Source: Gammaproteobacteria bacterium
GTDB taxonomy: Bacteria > Pseudomonadota > Gammaproteobacteria > SZUA-140
Direction: 5' to 3'
Assembly: GCA_026982145.1 (NCBI GenBank)
Contig: JALSHQ010000195.1
Location: forward strand, 1-19,653
Length of the DNA: 19,653 nucleotides
Part shown: positions 14,888 through 19,653 of the stretch, piece after piece
Position numbering within the stretch: position 1 is the first letter of the stretch
How the letters are laid out: each line of letters begins with the position of its first letter
Made by a program: the position numbers and the translations under genes
The notes under the pieces: model-generated
The model's database searches: none
What the model was told of the DNA's origin: nothing
The model's input: the letters and a program-made list of their open reading frames with translations, nothing else

Positions 14888-15634
14888 TTAAAGCGCAGTC
14901 TGTTGTGTGTGCATCATGTAGTTCACATCGATGTCACTGCCGATGGCGTAACGCTTATTGAGTGGATTGTAGCCGAGGCCGGTGATGTTTCGTGTGGTTA
15001 GCCCGGCTGCGCGCCCCCATGCGCTGAGTTCGGAGGGGCGGATAAACTTGGCAAAATCATGCGTGCCCTTGGGGAGCATTTTTAGCAGATATTCAGCGCC
15101 GACAATGGCAAACAGATAGGCTTTGGGGTTGCGGTTGATGGTCGAGAAAAAGAGGTGGCCGCCGGGTTTAACTAATGTGGCGCAGGCATGGATCACCGAT
15201 GCAGGATCGGGCACATGTTCCAGCAGCTCCATGCAGGTGACAACATCAAAACTGTGTGGGTGCTGCTCTGCAAAGGCCTCAGCGGTGGTGCGCTGGTAGT
15301 CGACCTCAAGGTTGGACTCATAGAGGTGTAGCTTAGCGACTTCAATCGAGGGCTCGGACATATCGATGCCGCACACAGTTGCACCGCGCTGCGCCATACT
15401 TTCACTGAGAATGCCGCCGCCGCAGCCGACATCAATCACTCTTTTGCCAGCGATGCCGTTTGAGTGCTCATCGATATAATTGAGGCGCAGCGGGTTGATC
15501 TCATGCAGGGGTTTGCACTCGCCGTTCGCATCCCACCAGCGGCTGGCCATCGCCTCAAATTTGGCCACTTCATTGGGGTCGACATTGTGGGCTATCGTGG
15601 CGTTAGCATCGTTTCTGTTTTCTGCTTGCGGCAT
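14888..15634 (-). CDS. ubiG: Ubiquinone biosynthesis O-methyltransferase UbiG
   Basis: UbiG performs both O-methylations of ubiquinone synthesis using SAM. The diagnostic UbiG N-terminal block is present: NVDPNEVAKFEAMASRWWD, then CKPLHEINPLRLNYI. It is followed by SAM motif I VIDVGCGGGIL (66-76), GIDMSEPSI, and CMELLEHVPDP as the post-I region. The ATG at 15634 (248 residues) has GAAGAGA seven bases upstream; the TTG five codons further up is less likely. It sits 27 bases after mtaD and 7 before the phosphatase, so the three are probably one transcript. A ubiquinone route implies aerobic or nitrate-type respiration. Confidence 0.95.
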   Translation of the reverse strand: MPQAENRNDANATIAHNVDPNEVAKFEAMASRWWDANGECKPLHEINPLRLNYIDEHSNGIAGKRVIDVGCGGGILSESMAQRGATVCGIDMSEPSIEVAKLHLYESNLEVDYQRTTAEAFAEQHPHSFDVVTCMELLEHVPDPASVIHACATLVKPGGHLFFSTINRNPKAYLFAIVGAEYLLKMLPKGTHDFAKFIRPSELSAWGRAAGLTTRNITGLGYNPLNKRYAIGSDIDVNYMMHTQQTAL

Positions 15635-15661
15635 TATTGTTCTCTTCAAACTTAAATTAAT

Positions 15662-16993
15662 TTATGGTTGCTTCTGCTCGCCGTCGGCGATTTTTTTGCG
15701 CCACTGCCGTGTCTTTTCGAGGATGTGATGCTCGTCTAATGTGGTCAGTGCGCGTGCTTTTAACAGGTGGCGCCCGTTGACCCAGACATCACTTACTTTA
15801 TCACGATTGGTGGCGTAGACGATCTGTGAAATGGGGTGGTAGAGCGGTTGGGATTCTAGCTCGCCAAGGTCAACCGCCACCACATCGGCGGCTTTGCCCA
15901 CGGTGAGCGAGCCGATTTCGTGCGCTAGCCCGAGTGCGCGCGCACCGTTGAGTGTGGCCATTTGCAGTGCCGTTGCAGCAGGAATGGCACTGGCATCGCC
16001 AGCGACCGCTTTGGCCAGCAGGGCTGCGGTACGCATCTCACCAAACATGTCGAGGTCGTTATTGCTGGCGGCACCGTCGGTGCCGAGCGCGACATTGACC
16101 CCCGCTTGGTGCAGTTTATGCAGCGGGCAGAAACCGCTGGCAAGTTTGAGATTCGATTCAGGGCAGTGAACCACATGTGCCCCTGCGGTAGCGAGCTGCC
16201 CAATTTCATCTGCCGACAGTTGCGTCATGTGGACGGCGACCAGACGCGGTGTGAGCAGCCCTAAGGTTTTGAGCCGCTCGATGGGGCGTTGGCCGTGCTG
16301 CTTTTCAGCATCACTCACTTCTTGTGCCGTTTCATGCAGGTGAATATGCAGGGGCACATCGAGCTCTTCGGCGTACATCTGTAACTGTTTGAGTGGCTCG
16401 TCGGAGACGGTATACGGTGCATGGGGTGCAAAGGTGGTGGAGATCAAAGGGTCGTGGCGGTAGTCATCATGTACTTTAAGCCCTTTGGAGAGATACTCAT
16501 CTGGGCCGCTCGCCCATGCGGTGGGAAAGTCGATCATGATCAGCCCGATGGCGGCGCGCATACCGCTCTGGCTTGCGACATGGGCGGCCTCATCGGGGAA
16601 GAAATACATGTCACTGAAACAGGTGGTACCCCCGCGCAACATTTCGGCGATCGCGAGGCGGGTGCCGTCATGGACAAAATCACCGCTTCCCCATTTTTCC
16701 TCGGCAGGCCAGATGTGATCATTGAGCCACTCCATCAGTGGCATATCATCAGCAAGCCCGCGGAAGAGTGACATGGCAGCGTGGGTATGAGTATTGATCA
16801 GCCCTGGAATAAGCGCATGTTCATCAAGGGTCAGTTCGTTTTTCCCCTGATACTGTTGGCGTGCTTCGCTGCTGGGCAGAATCGCGATGATGCGGCCGTC
16901 ATCCATCGCCAAGCTGTGGTTTTGAAGCACTTGGTCAGCCGGTTCGACGGGGATGATCCAGCGGGCGTGAATGAGGGTGTCAATCTGTTTCAT
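15662..16993 (-). CDS. mtaD: 5-methylthioadenosine/S-adenosylhomocysteine deaminase (TRZ/ATZ family)
   Basis: This amidohydrolase deaminates methylthioadenosine and/or S-adenosylhomocysteine. Its metal site is visible: H69 and H71 in NTHTHAAMSLFRGLADD, H218 and E221 in HIHLHETAQE, H255 in VAVHMTQ, and D306 in GTDGAASNNDLDMF. HCPESNLKLASG is the family signature. At 443 residues it is full length. The ATG at 16991-16993 is the only sensible start. It leads the mtaD-ubiG-mupP-rmuC unit. Breaking down the SAH made by UbiG and the other methyltransferase here, and feeding methionine salvage with the nearby mtnA, is a coherent role (inferred). Confidence 0.92.
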   Translation of the reverse strand: MKQIDTLIHARWIIPVEPADQVLQNHSLAMDDGRIIAILPSSEARQQYQGKNELTLDEHALIPGLINTHTHAAMSLFRGLADDMPLMEWLNDHIWPAEEKWGSGDFVHDGTRLAIAEMLRGGTTCFSDMYFFPDEAAHVASQSGMRAAIGLIMIDFPTAWASGPDEYLSKGLKVHDDYRHDPLISTTFAPHAPYTVSDEPLKQLQMYAEELDVPLHIHLHETAQEVSDAEKQHGQRPIERLKTLGLLTPRLVAVHMTQLSADEIGQLATAGAHVVHCPESNLKLASGFCPLHKLHQAGVNVALGTDGAASNNDLDMFGEMRTAALLAKAVAGDASAIPAATALQMATLNGARALGLAHEIGSLTVGKAADVVAVDLGELESQPLYHPISQIVYATNRDKVSDVWVNGRHLLKARALTTLDEHHILEKTRQWRKKIADGEQKQP

Positions 16994-17033
16994 GAGCTGT
17001 CCGTAGATGAGAACAGGCTGAAGTATAGCTCAG

Positions 17034-17039
17034 ATTATA
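17034..17039 (-). promoter_or_regulatory. Candidate -10 box for mtaD
   Basis: A perfect TATAAT lies on the minus strand at 17039-17034, about 40 bases upstream of the mtaD ATG, and TATACT follows at 17027-17022. No good -35 hexamer lies 16-18 bases upstream, so an activator may be needed or the call may be wrong. Confidence 0.35.
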
Positions 17040-17077
17040 CGATTACGGAGGCGTGACCGGGGCAGTGGCACCTCACT

Positions 17078-17100
17078 GGGGCGCTTAACGCCCCTTTTAT
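17078..17100 (+). terminator. GC-rich hairpin with T-tract between methyltransferase and mtaD
   Basis: ggggcg (17078-17083), a five-base loop and cgcccc (17089-17094) are followed by ttttatt. The T-tract is on the plus strand, yet the adjacent genes are both on the minus strand. For the minus transcript the hairpin comes 26 bases after the methyltransferase stop with A residues before it and no U-tract after it. A second small hairpin (cagtg 17063-17067, cactg 17074-17078) abuts it and shares one base. It may end the methyltransferase transcript weakly, or block antisense transcription out of the mtaD region. Confidence 0.5.
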
Positions 17101-17120
17101 TCGGCCGCAAGTGGGAATGC

Positions 17121-17876
17121 TCAGGCAGATTTACAGCCGCGATATTCACTGAAGATACCCATGGTCACCTGTCGCTCACTTTTGCTTAGTCCCGAACTCT
17201 CCATTGCAGCAAGAATCGTCTCGGGTGGCACGCAGTGTTCAATCGTATCCCAATAATAACGCATCAACTCTTGTGCTTCACTGCTGCGCCGGGCAATTTT
17301 GGTGATCGTGGGTACAACGATTTTCATGTAAAACTTAAGTGCAGCCAAACCGGGCTTGGAGGCCGGGCGGCTGATCTCAAGCAGCAAAATTTTACCACCA
17401 GGTTTGAGCACTCTCATGTACTCGGAAAATAACATTTCCAAGTCGGCCACATGGCGTAGCGCATACCCCATGGTGACGAAATCAAAGGTGTTCGATTCAA
17501 TCGGCAGTTTTTCACCAAGCCCCATGATGGCTTGCTTGACGCCCAATTTAGTGGCCTCACTCAACATGCCTTTGCTGGGGTCTACGGCGACGACGAGCCC
17601 CTCACTGCCTACAATCTCCTGTGCAGGCAGTGAGACTACGCCGGTGCCAGCACCGACATCCAGCACTTTCATGCCGGGTGTGAGCCCCGCGCGCAGTAGT
17701 GCGGTGCGCCGGTAATATGTGCCTGAGCCAAAGCTCATGACATTGACGATCCAGCGGTAATGTTTTGCAGATGAGTCAAACATTTCATCGACCCGCTGAC
17801 GGCGCGCCTTTTCATCGGCATAGTACTCGGGTAAAACAGGGTGCGGGGCAAGGCGCTCTTTCTCTAAGTCCATCAT
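17121..17876 (-). CDS. UbiE/COQ5-like class I SAM-dependent methyltransferase
   Basis: This is a Rossmann-fold methyltransferase of the UbiE (menaquinone/ubiquinone C-methylase) family. It shows FDSSAKHYRW and NVMSFGSG like the UbiE N-terminus, SAM motif I VLDVGAGTG (about 71-79), VVAVDPSKGML, GEKLPI, and MRVLKPGGKILLLEISRP as in UbiE. The C-terminal quarter departs from the usual UbiE ending and stops with EYRGCKSA. I therefore call it a UbiE-like paralogue rather than UbiE itself; the substrate is unknown. The ATG at 17876 (251 residues) is preferred, with ATG 17873 next to it; the TTG at 17885 is unlikely. It lies between ompA and mtaD with its own upstream AT-rich region. Confidence 0.85.
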   Translation of the reverse strand: MMDLEKERLAPHPVLPEYYADEKARRQRVDEMFDSSAKHYRWIVNVMSFGSGTYYRRTALLRAGLTPGMKVLDVGAGTGVVSLPAQEIVGSEGLVVAVDPSKGMLSEATKLGVKQAIMGLGEKLPIESNTFDFVTMGYALRHVADLEMLFSEYMRVLKPGGKILLLEISRPASKPGLAALKFYMKIVVPTITKIARRSSEAQELMRYYWDTIEHCVPPETILAAMESSGLSKSERQVTMGIFSEYRGCKSA

Positions 17877-17950
17877 GAGTCTCAATAAAGTTATTTATAA
17901 AAGTGATGTTTCAATTTTATGGCTCTGCTTACCACCATGTTTTGAGCTGC

Positions 17951-17962
17951 GTAATATATTAC
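17951..17962. promoter_or_regulatory. 12-bp perfect palindrome in an AT-rich region upstream of the methyltransferase
   Basis: gtaatatattac is a perfect 12-bp palindrome about 75 bases upstream of the methyltransferase ATG. It lies inside a longer imperfect inverted repeat (tgatgttt at 17904-17911, aaacatca at 17977-17984). The interval 17877-18098 is clearly richer in A+T than its neighbours and holds no gene. The two nested symmetries suggest an operator, but no regulator can be named. Confidence 0.3.
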
Positions 17963-18098
17963 TACGTTCCGAAATAAAACATCATTCGATTTTACAAACG
18001 CGTTTATAAAATAAAATGGATGCGAATATTCTTATATTTGGCGTAGCTAGCCAGCGGTTTGTGGCTTATTGGCAAGTAAATTTTTTGGGAAGGGGGGG

Positions 18099-18716
18099 TT
18101 ACAGCGCAGCCTGTTTCTGGATTAAATAGAGTTCGACGCGTCGATTACGTTTACGCCCATTGTGCGTCCAATGTTCATCGGTCGGGTGCCCTTCGCCCCA
18201 ACTCACCGTATGCAGCAGTGTGGTAGGCACCCCCATGTGGCGGAGATATTCACGTACCACAAAGGCGCGTTTAGCAGAGAGTTTGGCGTTGTAGTGATCG
18301 CTAGCTGTTTTGTCGGCATGGCCATTAATTAAGAGGCGCTCAGCGGCGCTGTTATTTTGCAGAGCGGCCGCCACATCATTAAGGATTCGTTTTGCTTGAT
18401 TGTCTAGCGCAGTACCGTTATGGGCGAACAGCACGCTGTTCAGGGTGATGAACGCTAACGGTTTTTCTCTTGGGGTGAAAATGTCGATATCCGGAGGCTT
18501 GATGAGGGTGCTTGTGATGGCTGGCTCACGGGTCTTGATAGCCTGCTCCGGTTTGGGTGCTGCGTGAGGAGGTGCGAGGGCGCTGTTTTTTTGCACAGGC
18601 GGCTCGCTTACAATGACAACCACTTTTTTATCAGCGGAGGCGCTCACAGGCAAAAGAAGTGAGACAAGCAGCAGGGGGGCGCTGGTGAGCCATTTTAAAG
18701 CATTTTTTCTGTTCAT
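18099..18716 (-). CDS. Secreted OmpA-domain protein
   Basis: The ATG at 18716 gives a classical Sec signal peptide: MNRKNALK, a Leu-rich core and VSASA before Asp29, which is the likely signal peptidase I site. No lipobox Cys is present. A Pro-rich linker of about 60 residues follows. Then, from about residue 90, comes an OmpA C-terminal (peptidoglycan-binding) domain with LLINGHADKTASDHYNAKLSAKR (shown only to fix the site), VVREYLRHMGV, and NRKRNRRVEL-like RNRRVEL at the end. It has no beta-barrel half; at 205 residues it is a periplasmic wall-binding protein rather than a porin. The open frame extends to an ATG at 18734, which would spoil the signal peptide. It is divergent from mtnA and ends just before a G7 run. 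Confidence 0.88.
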   Translation of the reverse strand: MNRKNALKWLTSAPLLLVSLLLPVSASADKKVVVIVSEPPVQKNSALAPPHAAPKPEQAIKTREPAITSTLIKPPDIDIFTPREKPLAFITLNSVLFAHNGTALDNQAKRILNDVAAALQNNSAAERLLINGHADKTASDHYNAKLSAKRAFVVREYLRHMGVPTTLLHTVSWGEGHPTDEHWTHNGRKRNRRVELYLIQKQAAL

Positions 18717-18840
18717 AATTCCAATATCGGCCATCTTTGGGGCTGCCTTAGCCTTAACACAGCGGCATTCATCTGCGGTAAGATATCGCCGCTTAATCTA
18801 TTAAAAAACTATCGTTAATCACAGGTGTGGAGTGTTGGAC

Positions 18841-19653
18841 ATGGCGCAGCAGGTTGATCAGGTTCGAGCAGTCATTTGGGAAAAGGGCGCTTTAAAGTTG
18901 TTGGATCAGCGCCTTTTGCCGTTGCAGCAAGTCTATATAACGTGTGCCGATGTGGCTGCGGTGGCGGATGCTATTCGTAACATGGTCGTGCGTGGTGCGC
19001 CTGCCATCGGCGTAGCTGCTGGGTATGGTGTCGCCATGGCAGCGGTGGCTCGTTATCGTGCTGGTGCAAACAGCTGGCAAGAGGCGATTGAGGTCGATTT
19101 AACACTGCTGGCAGCATCACGCCCAACGGCGGTTAATCTTTTTTGGGCGATTAAGCGTATGCGCGCACTGATTGAAACCGTTAAGGGTGATCCGTGTGAG
19201 ACGCTGGTGGCCGAGGCATGCCGCATCGATGCCGAAGATCTGGCCGCGAATCGCCACATGGGCGCGCTGGGTGCAGCGCTAATCGAGGCGCGCTGTGCAG
19301 TGATGACCCACTGCAATGCCGGTGCGCTTGCCACCGCCGGTTACGGCACCGCATTGGGGGTGATTCGTGCGGCACATGCGGCAGGTAAGGTAAGCCAAGT
19401 TTATGCCGATGAGACTCGCCCGTGGATGCAAGGCTCACGCCTCACCGCATGGGAGTTGTTGCACGATGGCATTCCGGTAACGCTGCTGGCCGATGGTGCG
19501 GGGGCGCACCTGATGAAACAGGGCGAGGTGAAGTGGTTGATCGTTGGCTCGGATCGGATCGCCGCCAACGGTGATGTTGCCAATAAAATTGGCACCTACC
19601 ATGCGGCAATCAGTGCCGGTTATCACGGCGTGAAGTTGATGGTGGTGGCACCG
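18841..19653 (+). CDS. mtnA: S-methyl-5-thioribose-1-phosphate isomerase MtnA (partial, 3' end outside window)
   Basis: MtnA converts methylthioribose-1-phosphate to the ribulose form in methionine salvage. The first 271 residues are present, of about 345-350 in the family. RGAPAIGVAAGYGVA (51-65), RPTAVNLFWAI, catalytic Cys158 in THCNAGALAT, ADETRPWMQGSRLTAWEL, and catalytic Asp238 in VGSDRIAANGD all match. The ATG at 18841 has GGAG about eight bases upstream. The frame is open to the right edge. It is divergent from the OmpA-domain gene, and the 124 bases between them show no convincing promoter hexamers. mtaD of the same salvage theme lies 1.8 kb away on the other strand. Confidence 0.96.
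   Translation, partial: MAQQVDQVRAVIWEKGALKLLDQRLLPLQQVYITCADVAAVADAIRNMVVRGAPAIGVAAGYGVAMAAVARYRAGANSWQEAIEVDLTLLAASRPTAVNLFWAIKRMRALIETVKGDPCETLVAEACRIDAEDLAANRHMGALGAALIEARCAVMTHCNAGALATAGYGTALGVIRAAHAAGKVSQVYADETRPWMQGSRLTAWELLHDGIPVTLLADGAGAHLMKQGEVKWLIVGSDRIAANGDVANKIGTYHAAISAGYHGVKLMVVAP

Noticed and set aside
18049..18066. Hairpin agcca/tggct downstream of the OmpA-domain gene
   Set aside because: Only five base pairs, with no U-tract after it on the minus strand.
1..19653. Mobile element, CRISPR array or RNA gene
   Set aside because: No transposase, integrase, spaced repeat array, tRNA cloverleaf or rRNA segment was recognised on either strand.

Overview
The window looks like a chromosomal segment of a gammaproteobacterium. 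The evidence is a DksA core nearly identical in motif layout to the E. coli protein, a ubiG/HAD-phosphatase/deaminase cluster that I recall being arranged the same way in Pseudomonas, and ubiquinone-pathway methyltransferases. I cannot fix the genus from sequence alone. No tRNA, rRNA, CRISPR array, insertion sequence or integrase is visible.

Left end (1-2500): about 300 bases without a gene, containing a palindromic repeat-like segment. Next comes a dksA gene on the minus strand whose product carries an unusual Lys/Ala-rich tail of about 115 residues. It is divergent from a plus-strand PLP-dependent aminotransferase. An exact 18-bp direct repeat (113-130 and 2482-2499) brackets this pair. Its second copy carries the stop codons of two convergent genes.

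Centre (2486-12791, all minus strand): one compact cluster of eleven genes, read hypC-hypA-hypB-hypD-hypF-hypE-hydB-hydG-hydD-hydA-protease. It encodes a four-subunit cytoplasmic NAD(P)-linked [NiFe] hydrogenase of the sulfhydrogenase (group 3b) type, every Hyp protein needed to build the NiFe(CN)2CO site, and the endopeptidase that finishes the large subunit. Nearly every junction overlaps or is separated by a few bases. Three of them use the TGATG stop/start overlap, which indicates one translationally coupled operon. HypA/HypB deliver nickel, HypF/HypE make the cyanide ligands, HypC/HypD assemble Fe(CN)2CO, and the protease cleaves after Ni insertion. HydA/HydD hold the active site and Fe-S relay, and HydB/HydG pass electrons to or from NAD(P).

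Right part (12911-19653): a second minus-strand cluster, mtaD-ubiG-mupP(gph-like)-rmuC in transcription order, covers methionine salvage/SAH breakdown, ubiquinone synthesis, peptidoglycan recycling or phosphoglycolate removal, and a RmuC-family protein. Upstream of it lie a UbiE-like methyltransferase and a secreted OmpA-domain protein, both minus strand. A divergent mtnA runs off the right edge.

Nothing here is a clearly new multi-gene system. The points most worth a second look are the histone-like DksA tail, the 18-bp repeat at the gene ends, the C9 tract inside hypF, the short C-terminal peptide of the hydrogenase large subunit, and several operator-like palindromes.
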